From Cephalotrichum gorgonifer (lineage: Eukaryota; Ascomycota; Sordariomycetes; Microascales; Microascaceae): DNA of 64,000 nucleotides. Within the stretch, counting starts at the first letter, position 1. Each line of letters opens with the position of its first letter. The position numbers and the translations under genes are program-made. Below the pieces are notes generated by a model that saw nothing but the letters and a program-made list of their open reading frames with translations, had not been told where the DNA came from and ran no database searches. The stretch lies in NCBI GenBank assembly GCA_900312665.1, contig ONZQ02000008.1:930001-994000 (forward strand), given 5' to 3'. Shown here piece by piece: positions 10,516-22,600 of this stretch.

Positions 10516-13500
10516 CTAGCTCGTCTCACCCCCCGCCGTCTTCGGTCTCTGCCGCGACTGCTCCGGCTCCGGCGACTGCTCCGGCGACTGCTCCAGCTCC
10601 TCCCCTCGCCCTTGCCCCCGCCCCTGACCCAGCTCTTCGTCCCTACTATCCCTCCGTAAGGAACCACTCTGCGCCAACTTCTCGTCCAGCATCGCCGCCA
10701 GGATCTCAGAATACTGGTCTAGTAACCCTGCGAACATGGACTCGTTCAGCGTCTTACTCCTCACGGCCCGGTCGCCCAGCGCTGACGCTGTGAGCCGGAG
10801 CTCCTGATCCAGCTCCGTAAGCACCTCCTGGCTGATGGGCTCCGTGGATGAGAGCTTCTTCCTGTAAGCCCTCAGCGTTCGACACGTCTGCTCCGTCGCC
10901 ATGCTGAGCGAGCCGAACGACCGGAGGTTAGGCGTACTCTTCTTCCGGCTCGCCATGTTGAGGGCCGGCAGTGAGGGGCGCCTAGTGACTCTCGCCTTGG
11001 GGCTTGGTGGGGGCGAGCCTGGCCGGGACAAGGATGTCCGCCTCGATGGCGTGCCCTCGGCGATGGTGTCGGCGGGGCTCATCTGCTGCGTGGCCGTCGG
11101 TGTCCTCAGATTCGCGTTACACGAGAGGAACTGTCGTGACGATCTCCGCTGGATACTCCGTGGTGGAGAGCGGCGCCCGGCGGCGCCGGAGGTGGGAGAC
11201 TGCCTCTGGAACTCGGAAAGCTCGGCCCTGGAGAGGACCCGGCGCAGCGGCGGACGGCTGGATACCCCCTCCTTCACAGGCGACGGATCCCTGCTCGACG
11301 ATCCCGGGGACGGTTCCTGGAGGTCGAGCGACCACACCATGACGGTGGAGTCCGAACCGACGCTGACCACCTTCCGGCAGCCATCCTCTTGAACGAGGGC
11401 GATTCCGTTAATGGCCTCCGTGTGGCCCCACTCTCGATCGAGGAAGTATCCCGTCTGGGCATCGTAGACGCGCACCGACTTATCCGTGTTGGAGACGGCG
11501 AGCAAGAGGTCTCGATTATGGCACTGGCCCAGAATGAGGGAATCGAGGACGGCCGACTCGATACCGCTCTCATCCGTGCATTTGAAAGACATGAGCACCC
11601 GCCCTGTCGAGACCTCAAATTGCGAGATCGACCGGTCTAGTAGTGAAACAAAAATGGTTTTGTCGTCGGGGCCCATCGTCATACACGTGGGAGAGGCCTT
11701 CAGCGAAATAACGCGCGAGGGGATGGCCGCCATGACCTCCGGCTGGCCTTCTTTGGCCACCAGGTCGAGAACCTGCAGTGTCCGATCCAGCGAACACGTG
11801 AAGATCTTGTCCTGGGTGATGATGACCTTTACTACTTTCGCGGCGAATTCGAGTGTCTGGAAGTGCTCAATCGGACCGCCCGACGAGGGCCGCCTGTGGA
11901 ACAGCTGCGTGGTGCGATCCCTACCGAAGGACGCCATGATGAACCTGTCGTCGCTCTCGTACATAGTTATGCCCGTGCAATCGCTCGAGTGTGCCTTAGT
12001 GTCGAGTATGCACGTCTTCGTCTCAAAGTCGATAGCTCGAAGAACCCCGCGTCTGTCCCCGTAAACGACGTCTCCGGACTTCGTCGACCAGACTGCCGTC
12101 ACTTGGTTCTCGACTTCCAGATCACTATTGAACGGGGTCTGTTCAAAGTCGAGGTTCATAGTGGACACGACCTGGCCATCCAAGGTCCAGTGCATGAGCT
12201 TCCCTGACCCCGACCAAGTTATGAAAGAGGCACCGATGGGATTCGGCTTCGAGAGAAGCTGCACGCCGACGATGGGTTCGCCATGGCCGGGAATCGGGAT
12301 GAGAGGCGCTACCTCGGCCGACTGGCCAGGGATATATGACGCGCCCCATACATTGATCGAGTGCTTGGCGTCGATCGTGACGAGGCTCTCGTCGCCCATA
12401 AACCCTAGGGCCACGAGTCCCGTCGGCGACTGCGTCTTGGTAATGACGCAATCGGATCGGAAATCAACAACGGAGGTGACGTTCAGCGTCGCAAACTGGC
12501 CGTCTTTGCCCCCGACGAGTGCCGTAAGATCCTGTAAGGTAATGGAAGTAATGGAGAAGTCCAGTCGCAGGACCCGCTGGAGCTTCATCTGCTTTCCGTC
12601 ATCCTCTAGCAGGCACACATCGCCGGCGTCGGTGCAGAGGACGGCCCGCCCATCATCGACAACGGTGGCGCACGTAAAGGCGGAGTCGATGAGGGATCCC
12701 AACAGGATGTTGCGGCCGGGGAGTGCCTTTTGCTGTGTCTGTGGGGTGGTCGTCGTGGAATCGCTTCCGAACTTTTGCTTCACCGGGGACACTGAGGGTG
12801 TCTCTTCCACCCTCCAGAACTTTACGTGGCGGACGCCAAAGGTGATGAGATAGTTTCCCATCCACACCATTCCCCTGACTGAAGATGTGCACCTATTCTG
12901 CTGGGAGAGCTTCGCCGCGCCCGTACGAGGGTCGATCTTCCATATGTATAGAAACCCATCGTTGGGGGTGCCGAGAGACGCGAGGAACCGAGTGTCCTGG
13001 GACCAGGCAACAGCCTGCACGCCGAACGCATGCTCGTTAATCGACACTAGGGGAACATCCGAGGAGCTGTCCTGTAGGCCGAAGATGAGCACACGAGGTG
13101 AGTAGCCCGTCTCACCGACGGCTAGAAACTTAGCGTCTCTGCTCAGGGCGAGGCACGTCGCCGCCTTGATCCTCTCACGGCTCGTCCACGTCTTGCCCGA
13201 CGGCGACTCGGACCAGTCGCTCGCCCCGAAAGGGGAGTCTCGTTGTCCTAGCGCAACTCTATTCCTGCTGTCGTTGGCCTTGGGCGTAGATGTGGCGTTG
13301 GTAGGGGGAAAGTCTCTCGGTGAGGTGGCGTGGAGGGGCACGGCCGAGGGTCGCGCGCGGTAGAACCGCTGGGTATATTGGTCTCCGTCGACATCGATGA
13401 CGACGACGGCGCCGCCGGCGACGTAGGCGAACAACGACTGGACGGAGTCGAATCCGGTGGGCGAGCTGCAAGTAGTTCCGACCACCCTCGTCAGGGAGAG

Positions 13501-13608
13501 CCGGGATTCAGGTGCGTGGCGGCCACGCAGGGGAGATCGGGAGGGGCGAGAGAGGAAGGGTGAGTTGGACGGTGTCAGCCGGAGCCGATTAACTGGTGTC
13601 GAGGCCAT
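10516..13608 (-). CDS. WD40-repeat scaffold protein, MABP1/WDR62 family
   Basis: Intronless, 1030 residues. Residues about 38-700 form two consecutive WD40 propellers. The entry motif LTRVVGTTCSSPTGFDSVQ plus a FAYVAGGAVVVIDVD strand matches the start of the MABP1/WDR62 family. Later blades include AVAWSQDTRFLASLG, VSVGSDSTVMVWSLD and GMVWMGNYLITFGVRHVKFW. The C-terminal 300 residues are Ser/Pro/Arg-rich and disordered, with a short helical stretch (LTELDQELRLTASALGDRAV) and an acidic/Gln/Glu tail. Family knowledge: animal MABP1 and WDR62 are JNK-pathway and spindle-pole scaffolds. Fungal members are poorly studied. The start ATG gives MASTPVNRLRLTPSNSP, a typical basic/Ser-rich fungal N-terminus. 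Inference: a scaffold binding a kinase or cytoskeletal partner. Orthology to one animal paralogue is not claimed. Confidence 0.88.
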   Translation of the reverse strand: MASTPVNRLRLTPSNSPFLSRPSRSPLRGRHAPESRLSLTRVVGTTCSSPTGFDSVQSLFAYVAGGAVVVIDVDGDQYTQRFYRARPSAVPLHATSPRDFPPTNATSTPKANDSRNRVALGQRDSPFGASDWSESPSGKTWTSRERIKAATCLALSRDAKFLAVGETGYSPRVLIFGLQDSSSDVPLVSINEHAFGVQAVAWSQDTRFLASLGTPNDGFLYIWKIDPRTGAAKLSQQNRCTSSVRGMVWMGNYLITFGVRHVKFWRVEETPSVSPVKQKFGSDSTTTTPQTQQKALPGRNILLGSLIDSAFTCATVVDDGRAVLCTDAGDVCLLEDDGKQMKLQRVLRLDFSITSITLQDLTALVGGKDGQFATLNVTSVVDFRSDCVITKTQSPTGLVALGFMGDESLVTIDAKHSINVWGASYIPGQSAEVAPLIPIPGHGEPIVGVQLLSKPNPIGASFITWSGSGKLMHWTLDGQVVSTMNLDFEQTPFNSDLEVENQVTAVWSTKSGDVVYGDRRGVLRAIDFETKTCILDTKAHSSDCTGITMYESDDRFIMASFGRDRTTQLFHRRPSSGGPIEHFQTLEFAAKVVKVIITQDKIFTCSLDRTLQVLDLVAKEGQPEVMAAIPSRVISLKASPTCMTMGPDDKTIFVSLLDRSISQFEVSTGRVLMSFKCTDESGIESAVLDSLILGQCHNRDLLLAVSNTDKSVRVYDAQTGYFLDREWGHTEAINGIALVQEDGCRKVVSVGSDSTVMVWSLDLQEPSPGSSSRDPSPVKEGVSSRPPLRRVLSRAELSEFQRQSPTSGAAGRRSPPRSIQRRSSRQFLSCNANLRTPTATQQMSPADTIAEGTPSRRTSLSRPGSPPPSPKARVTRRPSLPALNMASRKKSTPNLRSFGSLSMATEQTCRTLRAYRKKLSSTEPISQEVLTELDQELRLTASALGDRAVRSKTLNESMFAGLLDQYSEILAAMLDEKLAQSGSLRRDSRDEELGQGRGQGRGEELEQSPEQSPEPEQSRQRPKTAGGETS

Positions 13609-15877
13609 CTCTCTCCATTAGCTGGTCAGGCGAGATCCCGGGTGGTGCGGTATGTGCGAAGCTAGCTATGAGCTTTATAGCGGATGTTTGGTGCGCTAAG
13701 ACGGGCGACTGTCGCCAAGGAAACGACAAGAACCTGGAGCTAAGAAGAGCTTTTTACGACCTAGGCGGTCGAAGACAAAGGAAGTGGGTATCGAGTACGG
13801 CCCAGAAGAATCAGAAGAACCGGGAAGGTGTCACGAGGAGGCAACAAGAGCAGATATATAGATGGTCGTTTCCATTCGCCTGTCGGACAAACTGGGCCGT
13901 ATGAAAGCTATTTCGATGGCGGGATGTGCGTGGCGAGCGGTGTAAGCGGAAATGTGTAAATTGTGGGTGCGATCGATGTCCGCTTGCTTTTTTGCTGATT
14001 AAACGAGTGACTGGCGGACGATCAATAGTGAACGAGAGCGTTGAAGATTAGAAGAAAGAAAAGAATAATGAATTTCGCCTCGACTCGACGGAGGCTGGTG
14101 AATTGGAGAGGCAGACACGCCCTTCGTCGACCCAATTCAAAGTGGTGGAGAGAAGGAAAAACAGTGGGATGAGAAGGAAAGATCCATCCGTTGCGGAGAC
14201 CCTGGAAACGGAAATGGACGGGCACGCTGGGAAGTGCTTGCTTCTTTCTGGAAGACCCCTGTCGTACGTGTGTTCTGGTCCGGCACCTGTGATAGTAGCG
14301 ACGAGATCAAAAAGTCCAAACTGTGTACAGTACATCACGATACCTCAATCCCTGGCCCATGTCATGCCAGGAGACTGCGACCCGGGGTATTGTTTTGGAC
14401 GCACCTACCACCTGCCACAGCCGGTGGTGCTACATAATAAGACCCCGAATGTTGCAATGAGTCCCATGCGCGGAGTACGTTATACACTCAATTCCTAAGG
14501 TACTAAAGTACCGTTTCCACCCACCCTTCCCGTTTCGGCAGGGCAACCGGCTGAGCTTGGTCGGTGGGTCGAGATGATGGTAGGAGCTTTGCTGTTGGTT
14601 GCTACGGTAGCCAATAGGCGCCGGCTACCGAGTGATAATCTTCAATTATTGATGTTGCGCTACGGAGGACGGACTAAATACGAGCATGTACTTAGCATCC
14701 ATATCTGGAGCAAATACCGACTCCGATTGATTCTAACGGCCCTCTGCCGGATGCACAAATCCTGCGTAAGAACAACGGGCCGCAGCTTTGAGGAGCCCTT
14801 GCCTCAATCACAGTGTCAGTGTAGTACTCCGTACCGTCAGATGATGCACAGGCACACCTTCCTCCACAGCGGTTAGCAGACGACCGTTAGCATGCAAGCG
14901 GTGTTATTACTGACCAGGGCTGCTCCCCCTAGGTATCCAACTGTACTGCTACCTTGAAATAACGTTCCAGGCCATGGCCGCCCTTGCATTGAGGCTGACC
15001 AGGTCGTTCCTGCAGACTGTCTCACCTTTAAACTAAGAGTAAGGTCGTCACCGTCTCTTTCCTTCTCTCATCACAAGCCCACAGCTGCAGAAGGGGCTGC
15101 TCACGAGGCATACGGAACTCCGAGACCGATACTAGATAAACCATGGCAATGAAACTTTAGCCTCTATTTCAATTGGGCATATCGTGATATTACTGCGAGT
15201 GCTTGTACTCATGAACTCGCTTGGTCTCCTCTTCCAAGACAAGTATAATACAAGTAGCTGAGAAATTACGCTCAAAGTCTTGCCCCTGTTTGGACCTAGG
15301 TCATCCCCCCAATCCGGACATGCGTACAAGGGAAAGTCAATGAGACAGGGGAAGGGGACCAATAATGTTCCATGTTTCCTTTTTCCTCCCGTGTCTTGGT
15401 AGCTGTCGATCCCAACCGTGATAACCTGGAAAGGTACTCGGACTTGCAGTAATGCGGGATCACGCATTAACACTTGTACTTATGCTCGAGTATTAACACT
15501 CCATGCTTCTTTGGATAACGGAAGCTCCTTCTTCCCACCCTTTGGGTGTGTCTTGTGTTACGAAATAATTTTCCGATCGAATTCGGTACAACCGGCTCCC
15601 CCCACGATCCCGACCCACGAGGTCGAAGGCGAAGTGCCTGCAGCACGTTGGCCCCCGCGAATGCAACCATAAACGCCCATCTTTCGCCCATCACACATCC
15701 CGGATCCTAGCCCGCCACAATAATCTCGCAGCAAGAAACTCATCACTAGTCTTGATACAGTGGGGGACAAGATGTGTTAAGCCCCCCCCCCCTTTCCCGT
15801 AGTCTTACAAGTACACCTGAGATGCTTGATTGAGGCGCTTTTATCCCAATTGGTTGGACAAATTTATGTCCGCTTCA
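13609..15877. other. Intergenic region without a supportable gene
   Basis: About 2.3 kb upstream of the WD40 gene, up to the assembly gap. Short open frames only, with no family motif. The first few hundred bases should hold the WD40 promoter. Several GTAC-containing motifs (15207, 15474, 15808) and a C-run at about 15782 are seen. Confidence 0.5.
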
Positions 15878-15949
15878 NNNNNNNNNNNNNNNNNNNNNNN
15901 NNNNNNNNNNNNNNNNNNNNNNNNNNNNNNNNNNNNNNNNNNNNNNNNN
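15878..15949. other. Assembly gap (72 N)
   Basis: Run of 72 N bases. The right edge is a G-run and a C-run lies about 90 bp to the left, so a homopolymer or G/C-rich stretch probably broke the assembly. Any frame crossing it is meaningless. Confidence 0.99.
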
Positions 15950-16301
15950 GGGGGGGGAAGGAACGAACATATCCCACCACCCACTGTGGTGGCCATATAT
16001 CATGTGAAGGGGTGGGTAATATCTCGATCTCCCCTGCCAGCAACATCAAGTTAATCTCGCTCCCCTCCCGGGTCCAGGCCGTTTCGTAGAATCCGAGGCC
16101 CTCACTAGCTGCACCCGTAGACTTACACACCGAGACAATCAACTAGCTTCACACCTGCTCTCACCATACTCAGTAGAAGCTCAGGAGCCGGGTCATCACC
16201 TCCAGTTACAAATGCAAATGCTGCTCATATAAACCGCTACTTGTATAATACAAACCCCCCCATTATTCAAACCCAACCCTGCCCACGCACCACCGACCCA
16301 T

Positions 16302-18950
16302 CTACACCGCCATCCCCTCCTCCTCAACCTCCCCCTCCCCCTTCCCGACGGCCCCGTAAACCCTCACGGGCACCGACACCTCAAAGCTCTCACACACGAC
16401 CCCCTCCGCCGCAACGAGCACCAGACCCCCCTTCTGATCGTTCGACTCCTCCTCCAAAAGTGGATGCACCCTCTCCTCCCTCGCCCCCGCCTCATCCCCC
16501 TCGCTCTCATCCCCGTCGTAGTCCCGCCGCCTTCCCGGCCTCAACCGCGCCTGGTCCACCCCCCCTTCCTCGCCGCCGGGGACCACAAACTCCAGCCTGA
16601 CCTTCCACTCCAGCCCCACCCCGCTCGTGAAGAACTCCGGCGTCGCCCCCGCCGGTATCGCCGCCCCGAACACCACCCTCCGCGCGTACATCGCCCCCTC
16701 CGACCCGCTCGCCACCACCCTCCTCGTCACCCTCGCCACACTGGCCTCCGACCTCACAGCCAGCGACGCGTCCACCTTCTCCCCCGTCTCCAGCGCCCAG
16801 TGCACGGCGTAGCACGGCACCTCCGCACCGGCAAAATCCACCACCGCCGTCACGGACTCGCCGAGCCGGTACGCCGGCCGCGTGAGGATCACCACCGCCA
16901 CCCGCCGCCCGTTGCGCGCGATCTCGAACCGGTTCGGGCTCCCGTGCCCCTCCGGCGCGACGTTGCTCCTCAGTATCGCCATGTCGATCGCCTCCTTCGC
17001 ACAGGACGGCGCCTCCTCTCCTACCATCGACGGGCGGCGTGAGGAGGGTGCCGCGGTGGGCGATAGGAGGCCCGACGCGCTGTTGCGGGGCCGACTTAGC
17101 AGCTCGTCCACGTACGACAAGAAATCGTTAATAGTCGAGCCGTTCGCGCCAGGCGGCTGCGCCTTCGCGGGCCGCGACTCCTCAGCCGTACCGTTCGTCG
17201 TCGCCGTCGCTGAGAGCGCCTTGACCCTCGCCTGGTCCTGTAATATGATGTACGGCTGCATGAGGTCATGCCCCAGTAGCTCCCCGTGACTATTCACGCC
17301 CCCGAGAACACGGAAGGGGATGTCCACGGACCGCACCTTCTGCTCCCTGCTCCCACCCGCCCTTTGTGTCCCGATGACGAGACTGTACGTTATCCTCGCT
17401 GCCTTCCCACGGTGAGTGGGTGGCAGTCCCCTGGGTAACCTAAACGTGTACTCGAACGCCCTGCTCTCCCCCGGCGCCAGCTGCATATCGACGAACAAGA
17501 TGGACTGCGGCGTGGACAGGAGCGGTATCGCCCTGGTGTTGGCGATCCCCCTCATGTCCCGGATAGAGCTTAACTCCCCCCCACCCAGGAAATCCCCTAG
17601 CGAGCTAGATATGCTGCCCCAGCCGAAGCTCCCCAGCAGCCCACTATCCCTCCTCCCCGTCTCCACGCCAATGACGCCGCCCCCCTGGCCCCCCACCACC
17701 GCCTTCTTCTTCACCTGCTCAAAGGGCGCCAGGTCCACGAGCGACCCATCGAGCGTGAAGGAGCCCTGTATCTGCGCGTATCCCATCATCAGGGACTCCG
17801 GCTGCTTCATATGCCTGAGAGATGACGTAGATTGTAGGCGGAGGTGCGTAGGCCGCGCGGCCGTTCGCGGGACGGCGGGCTGCGAGACGTATTCCGAGGC
17901 CAGCGTCTCGGACGAGTTGTTGCTCATAGAGTAGAACTCGCCGCTACTCCTCGGCGTCCCGGTGCCCAGGCTGGCCGGGGCGAGTATGCGGTTGGTCGGC
18001 GGAGCTTGGTGCTCGTGGATCGTAGGGACTGGAGGGTTCTTCGGGCGGACGGGGAGCTCAACGGGCTCCTCTGGCATCGACATCGTATGTGGGCTCAAGG
18101 CCTCCTCCATCGGGGTTTCGACGCCATTGCTGTTTTCTTCCTGCTGGGGAGATGCGGGTGCCGCTGGGAAGCTGAATTCGGGTATGTCCGCCGCCGGCCT
18201 TCTCGGCGACTTTCCAGGGTTGAGTATGGACGGGGTATTCGGGACTGTCGAGGCCCTGGACGGCTGTGTATATCTAGCGTTCGCGCCGAAGATTGGGGAG
18301 GTCGGGTTTCGAGAGGGCAGGCCAGCTGTGAGCCATATAAAGTCAGTAGTTGCACAACTGATGAGGCTAGCCAGTAACGTAACGAGCGCGAGCTAAGTCC
18401 GGAAGAGGGGGGACAATACCAGATTTCGGGCCCGTGGAGTCTGGAGGGAACGACGTAGTCTGTAGACTCGACGACCTCCCGTGCCCCCTATTAAACCTGC
18501 TCAGCCTCCCCGCATGGCTCCCAATGCCATCATCCCCCGTCGCCGTCCCCGTACTACTCGCAATCGACACGATCGAAACCGACTTCCTATGCCCCCTCCC
18601 ATTGCCCCCCGCCCCCGGCGCCGGCCATAGTAGCCTGCAGCGCCTGCGGGGGGGGCCCTGCCATCCCTCGGGCTCGAGAGCCCCGACCGCTGGCCCCGCG
18701 GCGTGCCCGGCGGGTGGAGCCCACCGGGGACCTTGCTCGTCGTCCGTACGCCGCCGGTGCTTATCCCAAGCCCGGCGGGGCTCTGTCTCGGGGTCCTCTG
18801 GCCCGGGTGCTGCGGCGTGAGGATGTTCGGGATGGAGGCGACGTTCCGGAAGGTGATGGTACACTTGACCTCCTCGCCCGCGAAGACGGTCTGCTCGTGC
18901 CACTTTACGAAGACGCGGACGTCGCTGCTGCCGGCGGTGTCGCGGGCCAT
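16302..18950 (-). CDS. rgp1: Rgp1 family protein (Ric1-Rgp1 GEF subunit for Ypt6/Rab6); one apparent 1-nt frameshift
   Basis: The N-terminus has the Rgp1/arrestin-like strand set: VRVFVKWHEQTVFAGEEVKC then TITFRNVASIPN. A Ser/Gly/Pro-rich linker follows with RKSVSIVSIASS and RGHGRSSSLQT, typical of fungal Rgp1. After an intron (18419-18326, GTATTG...CACAG) the main domain runs to the stop, with AYAQIQGSF-type and LGHDLMQPYIILQD motifs. The total is about 851 residues if one base is missing near 18650. There the frame shifts by -1 across a run of eight C on the coding strand. Family knowledge: Rgp1 with Ric1 forms the exchange factor for Ypt6 in endosome-to-Golgi transport. The shift sits in low-complexity DNA and both flanks look functional, so a sequencing undercall of the C-run is more likely than a dead gene. 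A small intron is the alternative. Confidence 0.87.
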
Positions 18951-19661
18951 GGTTACTGGCGGGAAGGGAGGTTCGTCGACGCTCGGATCTTCGTGGGGTG
19001 AACGGTCCTACTTCATAGGGCAATGAATGTAGAGTCGTCGATGTTACGCATTTCCACCGTCGGACATGGTCGCGTAATAGTCGTAATTGGGTTTAGATTT
19101 GGGTTAGGTGGAGAGCAGGGCGACAAAGAGCTTGTGCGGGTGTGGTGGTGGCAATAATATGCACGTAACTAAGCTTGCTGGAGGTTACGTCGTAAGTGTG
19201 CTTGGAGTGGTGATGTGGTCGGTCCGCAGGTGGATGGAGCTTCGTCGAAGGATGAATGGGCTAGTGCTCTGTATGGGGACAGGGGTACGGAGTACAAGTA
19301 CATACATCATCGGTCTTGGCACAATCCCACCCAGCCACCACTGACCACATGATAGAAAGCCTGCCTGCTCATACCTCACTCTGGACACACTTCACGAAGT
19401 TGCAGGTTCACTCAGTTAAGGCACCAGTATTAAGAAAACCATAATTGCTTTTGTGCTTTCAAACGGCGCCTCCTAGCACTACTAAGAAAACACTTGATAT
19501 CATAACTAATCCGCTATTCTTTTTACGCGGTCATCATTGCATTTGCCCAAGAGGATAAGAGGGACATCCAACCAGAAGCCTCAACATGGACAAAACCTCC
19601 GTAGTCAAACCTTTCAAATTTCCCCAGCACCGCCTCGGGGCAGACGTAAATTTCCAACCGC
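18951..19661. promoter_or_regulatory. rgp1 promoter / dcl2 3' region
   Basis: 710 bp between the rgp1 start and the dcl2 stop, both minus strand. Position makes it the rgp1 promoter and the dcl2 3' UTR. A GTACGGAGTACAAGTACATAC motif cluster lies at about 19287. No gene seen. Confidence 0.4.
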
Positions 19662-22600
19662 CTAGGTCAAATCCATGGCATCGCCATTACTCGGCTCCCC
19701 CTTCATAGCCCTCACAGCCACCTCCGCCGCCTTCGTCTTCACCTCTTCCTTATCAACCCCATCCTTCACATCCGCCTTGAGCTCCTCTCCCACAAATACC
19801 TGACAAGTGAATACCTTTTCTCCATCATCATCCAGCCACATGTCAATATCATACCGGACCTTCCTATCCCCCGCCAACTGTCCCAGCTCCTCCTTGGGAT
19901 GTGTGACATGCACTCCGTCGCGTAGTATACGCCTAAGGAACCCCAAGAGGCCAAACCTCTCGAGCAACGCCTCGCAAGCCTCTATCGACCCCGAATCAGT
20001 CCATATAGCCCCGATCAAGCTCTCAAACAGGTCAGAGTAGAACTTGCGTGCGCGCAGACGCGAGAGCAGGGCCCAGGGATAGTTGGGACTAGACTCGAAC
20101 GCGGCAAGGATGTCCCCTCTCAACGCCGCGTGTCGCTGTCTGCCTATGCCCTGTTCGATGCCGATGACGGGGGACGAGTGCATCATGAATGCCCATAGAG
20201 GCTGCTCAAACTCCGACCTCTCAATCCGCAGGTCCTTTGTGACTTCGGTCGCCTCCTGTCGAGCGCACGTTTCCATGACCAGGAATGCCTGGAAATCGCC
20301 GTTCACCATTGCTGTCTTCAGCCGGTGTATGTCCCAGTGTGGGAGCGCAGGGGAGTATTCAAACAGTTTCGTGACTATGATGTAGTCGAGGATGGCGTCG
20401 CCAAGGAACTCCAACCTTTCCAGTGACCCAAATGGCGTTCCAACGTAAGACGCGTGGGTCATGGCTTCAATCAGCAACACCTTCTTTCTGAATGAATACC
20501 CCACCAGGTCCTCCACTGGTGCTAATGTCGGTGGCAGGGGTATGTCGAGCGACGCAGTGTCATATAGGACTTCTCGGCCTTTCCCAAAGCTTACCCACTC
20601 ATAGTCGGGGAGTAGGGTGCTGATGCAGGCAACGGCTTTGAGTACGCCCCCATTGTCATATGCCGCCCCTATAAGGGCCTCCACAACATCAGCTAGTGTC
20701 TTGGTCGCCATACTTCTCTTTCCAGTGGTCTCCTCCTTTCCAGCTCTCGCGATCACCTCGTCTACGAACAGGGGATGCCATTTCCGACCAGTGAATGGCT
20801 TGTCTAGAATGAATTTGTCCAGCCCTCTCTCCACGCATGCCCTCGAGAGATACGCGTTTGATACCCTCATGTCTCGATGGAAACTGAGGTATCCCTCAGG
20901 ATGTTTAGGATCTAAAATAGGACATCGTATTAGCAGGCGCATACCCCCGTGAAAGGTCCTCTCAGCGGGATAATGTTTTCCTTACATAACGCCGACACAT
21001 TAACCGCGGCAACGGCCTTGAGGACCGAGTCCCCAAGCAGTTCGATCCTTTCGTAGTTGAGAGGCTCACACGATGAGCGAGGGCTAATGGCTGCGCGGAT
21101 AAGCTCAATATCAGATATTTGAACCTCACGCAGCAAGGTATCCGACACCGTCGCAGCCAGGAGCTGAACCTCTAGCTCATGCATTATGCACGGGATGAGT
21201 TTTCCAAAATGGGCATGCCTCATTGGTATCTTGTCGACTTTTGCCGAAGACGCCTCCAGAACGTACTGGTACGGTTTCGTACTGACTTCCTGCTCTGTAC
21301 CTGGCAGTGGGTGAAGCAAGTCGGTTCGACGCGACCACTTCGTGAGGTTCACGTACGGCACATTGGACGGCGCCTGATCGAATTCGTAAAATGGTCGACG
21401 AACTTGATCAAGTTGTGGCTTTTGCGGGAGAATCCCATCATATACAAAGGGATGAGATGAGGAGTCCCTGATCAGGAACATTCTCCTCTCCTCTTCCGAT
21501 GTTTGACTGAGATCTGCTCCGCCTATCTGCTCCCAAGCAAGAACATCATCTCTAGCAGCGAAGGAAACCATGTGCTGTTTCTGTTCGTTGAAGTGTCCCT
21601 GCCGATGGCCGAAGACCATACTAAGCAGAGTCCTTGTGTGGTCTGCTTCGATCCCGGTTGACCGCACTGGCGGCCCGATATCAACCACCCAGGGCCCCTG
21701 GCTATCGGGATATATCATTATGCGCGAGGGAGGAGGAACAAAGGCAGGGACGGTCATGTCGTATTCACCAATTACCATCCCACGCTCATCTTTCAGAGTC
21801 ATGGGATGGCGAGAAAGGTCTTGTTTTCCCCACGAGTCCGCGACAGTCCCCCATGGCGACATCAGGTTGCTCACTTTGATAGTGCTAAGTCGTGTCTCGA
21901 TGTTTCCGCGGTAGGAATCCTCCTTGAATGGTAATAGGTTCTCGCTCAGGAGTCCCTCTTTATAAAGGGCAAGGTATGCTTGAAAGGCGGCATCTTTCGT
22001 GGCGTTCTTCTCAGACTTCCATACCTCTGCACTCTTCGAAGTCCGGACGTGCGGAGGGATGAAGATTGGTAGAATGACTTCGGCCGAAACTGACGGGATG
22101 TCGCCATCTCCAACTTTCCGAATGATATAGTCTGGCCGGGAATCAACGAACTCTCTCGGGGAGAGAACGCGGCAAAAGTGATCCAAGTGTTGTTTTGCGC
22201 TATCCATGTCGATGATGGCACCGCCTTCGCCGCGGAGAATGAACTCCTTGCTGTGCTCCTCCGATTCGAGTCTCGAAAGCCTCGCCCACTCCCTCTCGTC
22301 ATCTTCGTACTGTTTCCTAAGCTTTGCCTCGAGGTTCTCCCAGTCTTTGGGTAGGCCGGCCGACGCCTCGATAAGTATGATCAACTTTGAGTCCTTTTTC
22401 CTTGCCCGTCCACGCCTTTGGATGAACGACTTGGGGTTACTTGGCTTGTCGAAGCAGAGAACCAGGTTACACACCGGGACGTCAATTCCCTCCTCAAGGA
22501 CACTGGTGGCAACGAGCAGGTTCAACTTTCCGGAGCGGAACTTCTCCAGGTCCCCATCTAGGTCCCGGCCCTGGCCCCAAAGCTCCGACAGGTCACTTCT

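Noticed and set aside
15830..16089. Frames crossing the N gap
   Set aside because: The gap content is unknown, so the frames have no meaning.
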